Source: Diplodia intermedia
Taxonomy: Eukaryota; Ascomycota; Dothideomycetes; Botryosphaeriales; Botryosphaeriaceae
Assembly: GCA_021495925.1 (NCBI GenBank)
Contig: JAKEKT010000014.1
Coordinates: 310,001-374,000, forward strand
Reading direction: 5' to 3'
DNA length: 64,000 bases
Of the stretch, positions 54,068 through 64,000 are shown in pieces. Made by a program: the position numbers and the translations under genes. Within the stretch, counting starts at the first letter, position 1. Every line of letters starts with the position of its first letter. The notes under the pieces are model-generated. The model was given only the letters and a program-made list of their open reading frames with translations. It made no database searches and was not told the origin of the DNA.

Positions 54068-55476
54068 TTAGGGGAAGCGAGGGGCGTTGTCACACTGCTC
54101 AATGAAGCGGTATATGCCCTCGAGTCCTTGGTACTCCAACGGTGAATAGGCGTCTGAAATGGCGCTGTCACGAGCGTGACTCGTGTGCAGGCTTTCAAAC
54201 TCTGAAGGAGAAGACGGCGAAGCCCAGGGGTTCTCATCGTAGAGGTCTTCGTAATCATTGCCTGTCTCAGACTGCGTCGAAAACCCTGTCGAACTCATCG
54301 CGTCATCTTCGACCTCCAGCATGTTGCGCCAATCGATAGGTGCCTGGTACATGGGACGTTCGTGGGCGGGCTTCTTTGCAAGGAAAGACGCCTCAGATGG
54401 AGTCTTACTCGGCGCAAAAGGAAACATGAGCGCAATGTCTGTGCCGACGAACCCGTCAAATTCCTCGTCCTGACGGATGGAGCCGCGTTGCACGCCCAAC
54501 TCGTCGCACAGCCTTTCAACTGTGTCGGCATCCACGCCTGGGAAGTGAATGCATAATACCGAGTCATGGTACGTGATAGGCAGATCTCCGAGAGCTGACA
54601 GGCGCTTCAAGTCATTCAATACCCCAGCAAGCTCCTTCAAAGTCCTGGAGAAGTCCGCGGACAAAACGTCGAGAAGACCATCACTGTTGAGGGTCATCTT
54701 CTCGGTGCTGCCAGAAAACCCAGTCACAGCGGAGAGAGGAGTGAGAGCAGTGACGGTGGGGTTGATGGAGAACTCGATAGTCGAGCCTGGCGTGGCCTTG
54801 GGCACCTTGGTCATCGTACGACCGACCTCCTCCTGGAGGGCGCTAACGGTAAGCCACTGCTTCTCGCCCGTCCTTGGGTTGACGCCATCGAATTGAGCCT
54901 TCTTTCCACCGATCAGGAAGGCACGGACGGCCTGCGAAACGTTTTGCACGACCTGGGCCTGGGCAGCAGGAGTGTGCGAGAAGTAGCGTGCTCCGCCGAC
55001 GCGGCCACCGCCTAGAGAATATCCACCAGCGGTCCGACCAAGGGTACCTCCGGTAAGGTTTGGCCGGAGCGTGGACGCAAAGGGGGTACGGCCGGTGGAC
55101 TGTCCGATGGCGGCACGGACGCTGGATGCAGGGAAGCTCGCGCGATCGTACTTGACAGAGCGACGGGCTTCGGTAGTGAAGCGGCGGACGGTGGCGTTGA
55201 TGAAGCTGTGGGTAGAGTACCAGCGGCCTTTGGACTGCTTGAGGGCAGCGAAGCGGTGCAACGGATGGCGCGGAGCGCTGCGGGCATAGGCTGGGGCAAG
55301 CTGCGCCTCAGCGGGACGGATGGAGGGAGGAAGCTTGTCCTGGATCTTCTTCCAGGCTGCCCTGTGAGTCAGGCGGTTAGCAGGAGGCGGCGGGCAGACG
55401 GGGCGGAGAGGACTCACTTCAGCAGCTTGGAATTCCGAGCCACCAGCTTATGCAGGTGGCCCACGGATGGCGCCAT
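54068..55476 (-). CDS. Conserved-type fungal protein, probably mitochondrial, function unknown
   Basis: Two exons in gene order, 55476-55418 and 55361-54068, giving 450 aa. The first 130 residues are rich in Arg, Ala and Ser with few acids (HKLVARNSKLLK, then KGRWYSTHSFINATVRRF), a mitochondrial targeting-type region. The middle has a folded-looking segment (FSINPTVTALTPLSAVTG, then DVLSADFSRTLKELAGVLND and DSVLCIHFPGVDADTVERLC). The C-terminus is acidic and Ser-rich. I recall similar Aspergillus proteins being annotated as casein kinase II beta 2 subunit, but I see none of the CK2-beta zinc-finger Cys pairs, so I do not adopt that name. It is head to head with the queuosine-salvage gene (223 bp apart). 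Confidence 0.8.
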
Positions 55477-55699
55477 GTTGGATAGGGAGTCAAGCCTTAC
55501 GAGGCTGTGTGGAGTGACGGGTGGTGAGACTCTGGAGGTGGCGTGGCGGTAGGCCAGGACATTAAGTACCCGGACCCGGACCGCCGCACGGTCGGGGAAA
55601 TGTGGCGGTGCTCGGCGGCGACGCCCCACACGTCAGCGACCCACTGCCGAGCTGCCGTTTTCACCCTCCACCTGGGTGACTACCGACACCGTCACCGAC

Positions 55700-56998
55700 A
55701 TGTCCGACGACGAGGCCGATCCCGAGCTCGTCGCCCTCCTGCGCGCCCATCTCGGCCTGGGCCCCGTTGACGCTAACGCGCCCGCTGAGACCAAAGTCCT
55801 GGACAATGCCTCTTTCATCTACAACAATAGCATTGATGTCGCCCTCGACATGAAGGGCTGCCAGGCCGCCGCCGCGTCCATTTGGTCCCAGATGCAGGCA
55901 CGCGAGTACAGCACCAGCACCTGGGCCGAGCATGAGCTGCACCCCAAGGCCAAGGACGAAGCCACCGTGAACTTCATATTCACCATGGATCTCCTCAACT
56001 TCTCCTTTTGGTCCGCAAGGGGCCCCGACGACCGCTTCTCCATTGTCTACAAAGGCAGGAAGTGGACCGGCTACTGGAGCTTAGTTGCGGCTCTGCAGAG
56101 AGCTCTTGATGGCGGTATGGCCACCTGCTCCGGGCTCCGTGCTTGTCTGACGATGCTCAGACATCCCCATCACTGACCCGTCATTCTGGGCCGATGACGA
56201 GGCTTGCACCGAGGACGTGCTTCGTACCGTCTTCAGCTCCGCGACCGACGAAGAAATCCCGCTCTTCAACGAACGTTTGCAATGCTTGCGAGAAGCAGGT
56301 CGAGTCCTTGAAGAGGTGTGTCTTCTGGGCTATGCACTCTCTAGCACGTGCTCACTGTCGAACTACAGCACTTTGACGGAAGCATCGCCACTTTGATATC
56401 CGATGCCCAGAATTCGGCAGCTAAGCTTGTCAACTTGCTTGCTGATCACTTTGCCTGTTTCCGAGACGAGGCCAAGTTCGAGGGCAAGACGGTCCGTCTC
56501 CTGAAGCGCGCCCAAATCCTCGTAGCCGATTTGTGGGCTGCGTTTGGCGGGGAGAGCTATGGCGAGTTCCATGACATCGACAAGATCACTATGTTCGCCG
56601 GTATGTGTGGCCAATGCGACCTGGGCCGCTCTTGTACTAACGGGGCTTCAGACTACCGTGTTCCCCAGATGTTATACACCCTCGGCTGCATCTCGTACAG
56701 CCCACCGCTTGAGGCGTGCATACGCCACCACGAGGAAATCGAGCCAGGGCATAGTTGGGAGCTTCAGTTAAGAGGTAAGCAGTGACGACCCGATGCCTGT
56801 GAGATGCACTAAAAGAGAGGTGCAGGGTGTAGCATCTGGTGCGTAGAGCAGATCCGACGGGAGATCGTCCGGTGCCATCCGGAAGCCAAGGTGAATGCGA
56901 TTCTGCTTGATTTCTTCCTTTACGATACCATGAAAGAGCTGGAGAAGGCCGGGCAGGAGCAGATCCCCCACCACCGTACGAGAAGCATCTGGTACTAG
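55700..56998 (+). CDS. Queuosine salvage protein (queuosine-nucleotide N-glycosylase/hydrolase, DUF2419)
   Basis: Homologue of human QNG1 (C9orf64): releases queuine from queuosine 5'-phosphate so that it can be reinserted into tRNA. Five exons: 55700-56114, 56161-56315, 56369-56600, 56652-56774 and 56826-56998, giving 365 aa. Recognisable segments are NASFIYNNSIDVALDMKGCQ, the core NFIFTMDLLNFSFWSARGPD with the active-site Asp, WTGYWSLVAALQRALDGD-IPITDPSFW across intron 1, and HEEIEPGHSWELQLRG. The C-terminus NAILLDFFLYDTMKEL ends in PHHRTRSIWY, all typical of the family. The start is the first in-frame ATG. Pezizomycotina are not known to make queuine, so salvage from the environment is implied. 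Confidence 0.93.
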
Positions 56999-58360
56999 CC
57001 AGGCCAAGGAAGCCGCCGAGAAGCAGATACGCCGGACGAACGCAGTTTGAGGCTCGGGCGGGCTATTTGAGGGGGACGAGAATCGTTCGCCACTTGAAAT
57101 GCGCACTAGCCGCCGGGTCATCTCCACGTCGATAGGATGGACGATCAAGTGGTGCCTGGCGCTCAAATGCTCGTGCTGGAGGCTGCATGCTAAGCGAAGA
57201 CTTTAGCACGTCGAGCCGACAACTACCTTTGCCGAATTCCAGGCCAGGGCTTGCAAGCCCGCGGGTCGCACGCTGTCGAATTTGCACCCATGCCCATGGA
57301 GCGGGTAAGTTCTTGATGATCCATGTAGCAGCCGTGCAACTTAGCAGATAGCGCCCAAGAGAGAGAATGCAACGACAATGGTGAACAAGAGCGAGCGACG
57401 CAAATCGGGGTGACGTGTGCCTAGGCTATTAGACGTTCGAGAAGAAGGTTCATGATTCCACTGGGGCAAAGAGCATGCGGCCAAGAGGGCGGAACCGCAC
57501 CACGGACCAGGGACAAGTGCAGCGGAGATAGCAGGGCTATAGGTGATGCACGTTGGGGTCGCGGGGAAAGGACCGAAGTCAAGTGGGTCGACGTCAGAAA
57601 CAGCCGATGTGCAGCTTCGCTTGGGATCGATCCGGCGCAGAGACGGGGATGACGATATGTATCTGCCACGTCGCTGACTGCCCACCCTGCCCCCGGCAGA
57701 AGCTTGCAAGGGAGCTTGCAGGCGGCCCAGAAGAGAGCCGTGGTCGGCGGCTCTGCGGCGCTACTTGTACTCTGAGGTCTGCAGCTCTCTCTTTCCACCA
57801 CCCACTCGGCATTCGCCCAGCCCTGCTCGGTGCTGCCTCCGCCACACGCCTGCCCATGCTGGGATTTCTTCTCGCGCCTCTGCCGCTCGCCATGAGGCAT
57901 GGTGGGCTCACCGGCAGGGGTGAAGCGGCGCTGCAAGACCAGTCCAGCCGCGTCCCGCTCCAGTGCTTATTCCCAATCAATGCATCTCCGTTCCATTGCC
58001 TACACACGTCAGTCTGCTGCTGTTGCGGATCCTCGCCACCCACGCTCCTGCCTGGCCTATCCCAGCAAGCCTTCGCATTCTGACTTTGCCAGGCTGAGCT
58101 TACACCCACTTAACACCTTGTTCCCGCGCAGCCTCCATGCCAGCCTGCCAGGTGGTGCCGTGGCCTGCAATAGCCTTCTGATACGGTAGCTCGCTGTTTG
58201 AAGTATGCGTTAACCTTAAGAATCTCGTTTCCGCCACCCGTGTCATGTGCTATGGACTTGTCACTTCTCTGTTCGACCCGCGCTGGCTCTTGGCCTTGTT
58301 TTCTTCTGGTGCTGTCTTTCTGGCTCCTCGTCGGTCCTGCATCTTAGACCCATTGATGCC
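56999..58360. other. Intergenic, promoter of the 7TM gene
   Basis: About 1.36 kb. Minus-strand frames of about 170 aa at 57421-57936 and 57594-58109 overlap each other in different frames and look spurious. An in-frame upstream ATG at 58247 could extend the 7TM protein by 38 residues. Confidence 0.45.
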
Positions 58361-59958
58361 ATGAGTCCGCATACGCCTCTTGCACAAAGAGATGAGCCGG
58401 CTCCTGCTGCCATTCCCATGGGCGGGAGGGTCATATCAGTGCGACCGCCTCTGCCTCCGCCCACCCTCCCTCCACTCCGCCTCGCTGACCTCCGGCCAGA
58501 TGATCCTCTCTCTCATCACACTCACTATCCTCGCTATCTGCATCACTCGCCGAATTGAGAATGTTGGGAGGTGGAGCCGTCTGCCCATCACAGGCTGGCT
58601 GATCATCATCATCTACTTTGATTCTTTCCTCTTCGTGTTTGTCACGGCAATGTTCAAGGACGTCGGCATCAATGAATCACAAGGCATCTGTGAGGGTGCG
58701 ATTCTGCTATGTGCGCCTAGCTTTCCCCGTTGCTCCGGCTCCACCATCTGACGCCTTCCAGGCCTCGTCTGTTACATGAGCACCAAGGTCTTCATATACA
58801 CCTTCCTGGTCGAGAAGGCCGTATGTATGCCTATGCCTCATGTGTTTGGTGCACGCGCTGACTCTTTCGGGTAGTACATTGTTCGTGGCAGTCACAAGCC
58901 GAGACTTAGAGACAAGCTGTACATTTTCAACACCTTCGGATTAATCATTCCCTACGTTGGCATCGTCATCCTGAACTTTGTCTGGTGTGTTCGCCGCATG
59001 TCTTCGTTGGGCCTTTCATCTGACGCCCGGCTATGTAGGAAAATCGCGTACATCAACGAGAAGGGAACCTGCATCATCGGCATGGACAAGAACGCTATGA
59101 TGCCACTCATCATCTTCGATGTCGTCATTAATGTTCGTTTTACTCTCTCGCCCTCAAACCACACCCTAGCAGCTGACAGATACAGGTCTACCTCACTGCT
59201 CTCTTCATAATCCCTCTTCGTCGTAAGTCTTTGGTTAAAGAAGGAACGGCTCGGAAGATTGTACTCACCAAGCTGTCAGAGCTCTACTCATACCAGCATA
59301 ACACCAACAAAGCCCTCCGCATCATGGCCTTGCGTACCTTTATTGGCAGCTGTGCAACACTGACGTCTAGTGTTGTCAATCTCACCGTCTTGATGATTCT
59401 GAAGGGCGAGCCGGGGTGGATATGCTTGATGTGCTGCAACGCCGACAGTAAGCGACACCAACCCGCGCATTGCGTCTACTTCTAATCGTCCTTCCCGTAG
59501 TCCTGTTCTCCGTCCTCGTTCTCCACTGGGTCACAAGCTTCGATAAATCCACGACCGACAGCAGCTATTCCCCCGAGCGGAATCGCAACGATGACTCCGG
59601 AACCATTGCCAATGGGGCTTCTCGTGACGGAACGCTCCCAACGGAAAACGGCTCGGGCCCCAATGGCGATCTTGGAAGTAAAGCGAAAAGAGAAAGTTTG
59701 CGGCGGGACTCACATTGTCCCGCTCACAACAAAACCGGCTGGGACGCAAAGGCCAGCATCAAGACTCAATGCTGTGCTGGTAACGAGCAACCCAATCTCG
59801 AGGATATTGCCATGGATCGCATCGTTGTCAGGACTGAGCGTATCTTGAAGTTCGAGAGCGACGGCCAAAGCGAGAGGAGCGGCTCCACTGCAGGTCAATA
59901 TTCCGGGTCAAGCGGACGAGGCTGCACTAGTACCGACGGCATCGTAGATCAGGTATGA
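58361..59958 (+). CDS. Seven-transmembrane fungal membrane protein (receptor-like topology)
   Basis: Seven exons: 58361-58438, 58500-58710, 58762-58820, 58875-58984, 59039-59132, 59186-59447 and 59501-59958, giving 423 aa. The N-terminus is short and polar (MSPHTPLAQRDEP). Seven hydrophobic segments follow: ILSLITLTILAICI; GWLIIIIYFDSFLFVFVTAM; GAILLCLVCYMSTKVFIYTF; FNTFGLIIPYVGIVILNFVW; PLIIFDVVINVYLTALFIIP; FIGSCATLTSSVVNLTVLMI; and CNADILFSVLVLHWVTSF. The loop between TM5 and TM6 is basic, and the about 140-residue C-terminal tail is Ser/Asp-rich and cytosolic. The topology resembles a GPCR, and similar Pezizomycotina proteins are unassigned as far as I know. The first donor (GTGCGA) was chosen because it keeps the frame; the start could be 58247. 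Confidence 0.85.
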
Positions 59959-60547
59959 TCGAGTACCGTCTCGCATGGTGTTTCCTCGTTAATTAATTTA
60001 TGCCATTATTACAAACATGTTGAGTGGAGAGCAGCCAAGTGTTGAACAAAAGGCTGTGTTAGTAGTAGTGAAGTGTAATGCGGTGGTGAGGGAAATAGCG
60101 GTGCAGAGAAAGGAACGAGAAACAGGTCAAGATGTGAGGACAAAGGGGCCGGCATCTTGATGCAAGAGTGAGCAGGGCAACTGCCGTGTACAGCGGATGC
60201 TGCCCAAAGCGGCAAGCAGCACCTACTTGGACGCGCAGGCGAGGCGCGACCGCGGGGCGAGAGCACGTGCGCCAGGCTCGCCGCTTACGGGAAGCTGATT
60301 GACGCCGTCTCCGCCCCGAAACTGCTGGCTGGCTGGAACAAAAAGTCCCAGTCCCTGCGAATCCGGCCCCCGACGCGGCCATACATATCCCAACGCCTTC
60401 CGCATATTACGACCCACTTTGCGCGCGCAGCTCACGGCTTGCGTTGGCGTCTCCATCCATCCGCGCGGCAGCAGCAGCCCTTCTCGCCCCGCCCCAACCT
60501 CACCGCTCGAATCCTACGTACCTCTCCTGTTTTCCCCCGTCCACAAA
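59959..60547. other. Intergenic
   Basis: About 590 bp. The right part is the leader and promoter of the 110-aa gene, with a C-rich stretch before the ATG. Nothing else recognised. Confidence 0.45.
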
Positions 60548-60880
60548 ATGGCCCCCGATGATCAGCTCGACCTTCTTTCGTCAGTGAGTAGTAATGCCGT
60601 GGCCCCCACCTTGCTCACCCGTCCTCTGACGTCCTTGGCGAAGCTTCTGACCAGTCTCCGCAATGCCAAAGCCACGTTTGGCGAGGACAGCGCCAAATAT
60701 CGCGAGATGAAGGCCTGGATCGACGACCACATCTCATCTTCGGCCGCCTCCACCGCGCAGGAGCCTGCCGACGCCGCCAGCAACCAAGCCGCGCCTGAGC
60801 AGGAGCGTCTGCCCCAGCAACAGCATGTCTTCAATCTCGCCTTCCGGCCGCGCCCCCAGGGTGCGGGCTATGCTCAGTGA
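60548..60880 (+). CDS. Small hypothetical protein (110 aa)
   Basis: Intron-less frame starting at ATG 60548 in a good context (ccacaaaATGG). It begins MAPDDQLDLLSSVSSNAVAP. Residues 20-65 are amphipathic-helical (LTRPLTSLAKLLTSLRNAK, then KYREMKAWIDDHIS). A Gln/Ala/Glu-rich linker follows, and the C-terminus VFNLAFRPRPQGAGYAQ is distinctive. No domain, signal peptide or membrane segment is recognised. It converges on the arrestin-like gene. Confidence 0.7.
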   Translation: MAPDDQLDLLSSVSSNAVAPTLLTRPLTSLAKLLTSLRNAKATFGEDSAKYREMKAWIDDHISSSAASTAQEPADAASNQAAPEQERLPQQQHVFNLAFRPRPQGAGYAQ

Positions 60881-61491
60881 ACTAAGTGGTTTATTGCATT
60901 AAGCGTGCGGGAAGCCGCGTGAGACTAAGGAGAGCCAGCTTTACCGGGTGGACTGCCTTTCCCAAAAAGAGAAGAGAATGAGTAATATAGAGCCATCCAG
61001 AACTCGTCAGCTGCTCAGCTGTTCAGGGCGCCGGGCACCGGACTCCAGAACCGTCTCTCCTCCAATAAGCAAGCAGCCGAGAAACAAACACACACGAGAA
61101 CTCCATGCAATGCTGGTATCCAGTCCAAAAAGAATAGCAAACATGAAAAAAAAAACATTTGTCCTCTCCTCCGTGGTCCTTGAGGGCGGCTCCTGTGACA
61201 GGAATGGAATCCGTGAGGCATTGCCTTGGCATGTACCAGACATTCCGCCGCCCTGCGCTCGTGAAGCTGCTGCGAACCGGCAATCCGTCGTGATTAAAAT
61301 GTCCTGAAAGCTGCATAAAACATCTGCTGCCAAACTTGGAGCGCTTGTCGCGCGGGTATTGGTCGATCCGTGCTAGTTCATCGTCGAAAAGTCCTTCCAT
61401 CGTCCTCTGAATCGTATCGTAATTATGGCCGTCGTGCGGGTCTCAGCACCGGCCCGAGAATCTAAAGGTCCCATCCACAGTCATTGCTGCC
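60881..61491. other. Convergent 3' spacer
   Basis: About 610 bp between the stops of the 110-aa gene and the arrestin-like gene, with an A9 run near 61146. No gene recognised. Confidence 0.5.
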
Positions 61492-62816
61492 TCAGTCGAT
61501 AAGCGGTTTTCGCTGTCCGCCAACGTATGCCATCCCCAGTGAGGCGAGTCCCATCGGATCGGTAGCCTTGACAATGTGGGCCGCAGGAAGCATCGGGTTG
61601 TCCGGGCTGACATGCGCGGCATCTTTTGCCGCCTGCTCAATCGCCTCCATTTCTTGCTTGCATCCGGCATGGTCAAAGGGACAGACGACAATAGGCTGCC
61701 GGAGTAATATGTCCTTGGCCGCCGACATTTGAGCCTGCTACGCATTAGCGCGCAAGCTTCGTTCTCGCGTTGAAAGAATACATTACCTTGACTGTTAGAT
61801 AGTACTCGATTTTGTATAACGTCCCGGTTGTCGTGAAGCCGCTCACGCCGTACATGGGGAATTTCGAGTTTCCGCGTGGCATGACGCCCTCGCTATCTCT
61901 GTAGTCTTTTGCTGGAAAGACCAGACCGAGGTTGGTGAAATAACCGGCTTCGGGCATCTTGACGCCCACCGCCTGGGTGGTTTTGGTCAAGCATTTTACT
62001 TTGCGGGTGGGTTCGTCGCCCTCGTGATTGTAGATGATCTCCTCATCTATGCCGACAGTGATCTTCTGGATCGTGACTTTCTTGGCCTTGCTCATCCAGT
62101 CGGGGTTCGGAGAGAGCTTGATGTAGACGCTGACGGGATCCAGCGGCCCGTATGACCAGCGTGGGAGCGAGATGCCGAGAGTGACGAGATGGTCCGACAC
62201 GCGCTCGGCGGACTCCGGTCTGTTGTACATGCCAAAGGTGGACAGGGTGTCGTATCGCGCTATGGGGACGGGGAAGGCGTATTTCTTCTGTTCTTGGGCG
62301 CCTTGTTGCACCGTGACAACCAACTCGTAGTACGTTTCGGCGGTGCGACTGGGCAATTGCAGACTTGCAGGCGGCACCCTTCGCGCAATCTCCTCGCCGC
62401 CGCGGCCGTAGGGAATAAAAATCACGAAGGGCAGGTCCATGGCCAGGATGCTTTCCGCTTCGCGACCCAACGGCGACCGATACAGCAGCATCTCCTTGCC
62501 CACAATGTCCACGATTTCCTTGCGCGGGGCGGCGAGGTGCTTCTTCGTGACCGAGTCGGCGGCGGGGTGTATGCTCTCGCGGCGCTGCAGAGCGATGGTG
62601 ACGAGCGAGACGGCGACGGGGGCAGAGACGCCGACCAAGGGCCGTACCTCGACCTTGCCTTCTAGTCGCGGCTGGGGCGCGCGAGGACGGTCAGCAGGGT
62701 CGCAATTGCGAGCGGTCAGAGGAGGCGGACAGACGCACCAATGTTGCTGATATGCCAGGGTAGCCGACCAGGAAGTTGCTGTTCGGCGGGCCAGAGACGC
62801 GCACGAAGGCGGCCAT
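61492..62816 (-). CDS. Arrestin-fold (alpha-arrestin-related) protein
   Basis: Three exons in gene order: 62816-62739, 62671-61787 and 61737-61492, giving 402 aa. The N-terminal beta-sandwich starts MAAFVRVSGPPNSNFLVGYP and continues EGKVEVRPLVGVSAPVAVSL. Next is LPFVIFIPYGRGGEE, then TAETYYELVVTVQQG. The C-terminal sandwich has SLPRWSYGPLDPVSVYIKLS and KKVTIQKITVGIDEEIIYN, then KFPMYGVSGFTTTGTLYKIE. This is the arrangement of fungal arrestin-domain proteins, some of which recruit ubiquitin ligases to membrane transporters. No PPxY motif is visible, so an adaptor role for a Rsp5-type ligase is not supported by a classic motif. The frame is open far upstream of 62816 but is low-complexity there. 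Confidence 0.88.
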
Positions 62817-63429
62817 GGCTGCGGTTCACAGGCGAGCTTGGGCGCTGGGCAGCGGTAGGGACGGCATGGGAGAGCACCGCTGCTCGGCGTGGAGCGCCAG
62901 CTCTTGAAGCAAGGCGGGCGGTCGGGCGGTGCCTGAGGGTGCGACAGGTCTGAGTGGGATGCGACGTGGTTAGGGCTGCGGAGCTGGCTCAGGCGGATGC
63001 GCGCGAGGCTGGCTTGGGCGGGCAGGCAGCGGGCCTGGGAGCGGTGCGTCAAGCTCCGGCGTGCGGGCGGGCGGGCGGGCGCGCGGTGGCCGGGGCGGAC
63101 GGGTGGTGCAGAGGACGGGCCTGGCGGGTCGCGATGAGGGAGTGGGCCGGCGTGGTGGTGTAGGCTGTGGCGCTGACGGGACGCAGGCAGCTCTGAGCCA
63201 GGCCGCAGGCGGGAGAGGGTGTCACGATGCGATTCGACGGCTGCGGTTGGCGGGTCGGCGAGCGCAGGGACGGGTGGGCTCCAAGCGCGCAGCGGAGCGA
63301 TCAAACACTTGGCCAGCGCTGCGCTGCGCCGCGCCGCGGCCGCCTGCTGACCGCGCCGCCAGAACTCTTCGCACTCACGTCACTGCGTCAGCGCTGCGCC
63401 CGACGGGATGCCACTCGCCCTGCGCCGCC
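62817..63429. promoter_or_regulatory. Divergent promoter region, arrestin-like gene and cyclophilin gene
   Basis: 613 bp, extremely G-rich on the plus strand (GCGGGCGG-type runs near 63060-63090). Open frames on both strands here reflect base composition. No TATA box on either side. Confidence 0.45.
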
Positions 63430-64000
63430 ATGTCTGTCACGGTACGCCGCCCGTCCGCCCAAGCTCGCCGCCTGCTGACCCAAGCTGTGCAGTTGCACTC
63501 CGACCTCGGTGATCTGAAGATCGAGCTCTTCTGCGAGAGCGTCCCCAAGACCGCCGAGGTGCGCGCCGCCTCGCTCCCCTCCCGCCCCGCCCCCGCTGAC
63601 TGCCGCAGAACTTCCTCGCCCTGTGCGCGTCCGGCCAGTATGACGCCTCGCCCTTCCACCGTCTGATCCCCTCCTTCATGGTGCAGACCGGCAGCCCCGC
63701 CTCCGACCCCAAATCCAAGAGCTCCATCTCCATCTTCACCACCCCGGACCGCCTGTTCGAGGACGAGATCAGGCCCGCCTTGCGCCACCATGCGCGCGGC
63801 ATCGTAAGCATGGCAAACAAGGGCCCCGACACCAACGGTAGCCAGTTCTTCATCTGCTTTGCCGCGGCCCCGCATCTGGACGGCAAAAACACCGTTTTCG
63901 GTCGCGTCATCGAAGGCGACGATGTGTTGGACCAGCTGGAGGGCCTGGATGTTGACAAGAAAGGTCGCCCGAAACAGAGGATCACAATCAAGAGCGTGAC
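63430..64000 (+). CDS. Cyclophilin-type peptidyl-prolyl isomerase (PPIL3/Cyp10-like), 3' end beyond window
   Basis: Small cyclophilin of the PPIL3 group, in other organisms a spliceosome-associated prolyl isomerase. Exons: 63430-63441 (four codons, MSVT), 63493-63558 and 63609 to the window end, giving at least 156 residues. The first intron (GTACGC...TGCAG) joins MSVT to LHSDLGDLKIELFCESVPK. The second joins KTAE to NFLALCASGQYDASPFHRLI. Catalytic and cyclosporin-site motifs are FHRLIPSFMVQTG, MANKGPDTNGSQFFICFAAA and HLDGKNTVFGRVIEG. The protein ends within KQRITIKSV at the window edge, a few residues before the expected C-terminus. The insertion PASDPKSKSSIS in the first loop is longer than in human PPIL3. 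Confidence 0.93.

Noticed and set aside
62817..63304. Long upstream extension of the arrestin-like frame
   Set aside because: Lies upstream of the modelled first exon, in Pro/Arg/Ser-rich low-complexity sequence. The spliced start at 62816 gives the natural arrestin N-terminus.

Overview
The window is nuclear DNA of a filamentous ascomycete (Pezizomycotina). The evidence is gene content, compact genes on both strands, introns mostly of 50-100 nt with GTRNGT donors and CTAAC/CTGAC branch points, and high-GC coding regions. The protein set looks like Dothideomycetes, but that class assignment is an impression and was not computed. There is no sign of a virus, a plasmid, bacterial operons or a CRISPR array. 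All gene models below were built by hand: splice sites were chosen so that reading frame and family motifs join exactly.

Layout. 0-2.5 kb: TRM8 (tRNA m7G46 methyltransferase) converging on RRP1 (rRNA processing). 2.5-6.1 kb: no supportable gene. 6.1-7.9 kb: a DHA1-type MFS transporter. 9.2-9.5 kb: a small Cys/His-rich protein. 11.9-14 kb: a divergent 14-3-3-like protein with a long disordered insertion. 14.29-14.81 kb: a non-autonomous DNA transposon (MITE) with about 65-bp terminal inverted repeats and a perfect 9-bp target duplication. 16.3-18.1 kb: a Zn2Cys6 transcription factor. 18.4-21.3 kb: RAD10/ERCC1 divergent from Mediator MED19. 22.98-23.11 kb: an initiator tRNA-Met gene interrupted in its D-stem by a 56-nt GT...AG insert. 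24.7-27.9 kb: V-ATPase subunit C divergent from glycine-cleavage T protein. 28.4-32.2 kb: an MDM1-type sorting nexin. 32.6-33.8 kb: a cluster of box C/D snoRNAs (plus one H/ACA candidate) in introns of a non-coding host. 34.1-36.7 kb: an aldo/keto reductase and a GPI-anchored Ser-rich protein. 38.5-42.3 kb: a SIR2 deacetylase converging on a MutM-type DNA glycosylase. 43-46.7 kb: a multi-pass membrane protein and a secretory-pathway agmatinase-like enzyme ending in KDEL. 47.3-53.3 kb: VPS24, SBA1/p23 and NAT1/NAA15. 54-57 kb: a mitochondrial-type fungal protein divergent from a queuosine-salvage protein. 58.4-64 kb: a 7TM protein, a 110-aa protein, an arrestin-like protein and a cyclophilin cut by the window end.

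The genes are mostly unrelated housekeeping functions, and I see no biosynthetic cluster. RNA metabolism is well represented: m7G tRNA modification, rRNA processing, snoRNAs that guide 18S and 5.8S methylation, queuine salvage and the initiator tRNA. Several genes sit head to head over short shared promoters (RAD10/MED19, VMA5/GCV1, VPS24/SBA1, and the mitochondrial protein with the queuosine gene).

The two results most worth following are the split initiator tRNA, whose exons join to a perfect 72-nt tRNA, and the snoRNA host. Three of its four C/D guides match conserved rRNA segments, and two of its splice junctions abut directly as AG|GT.
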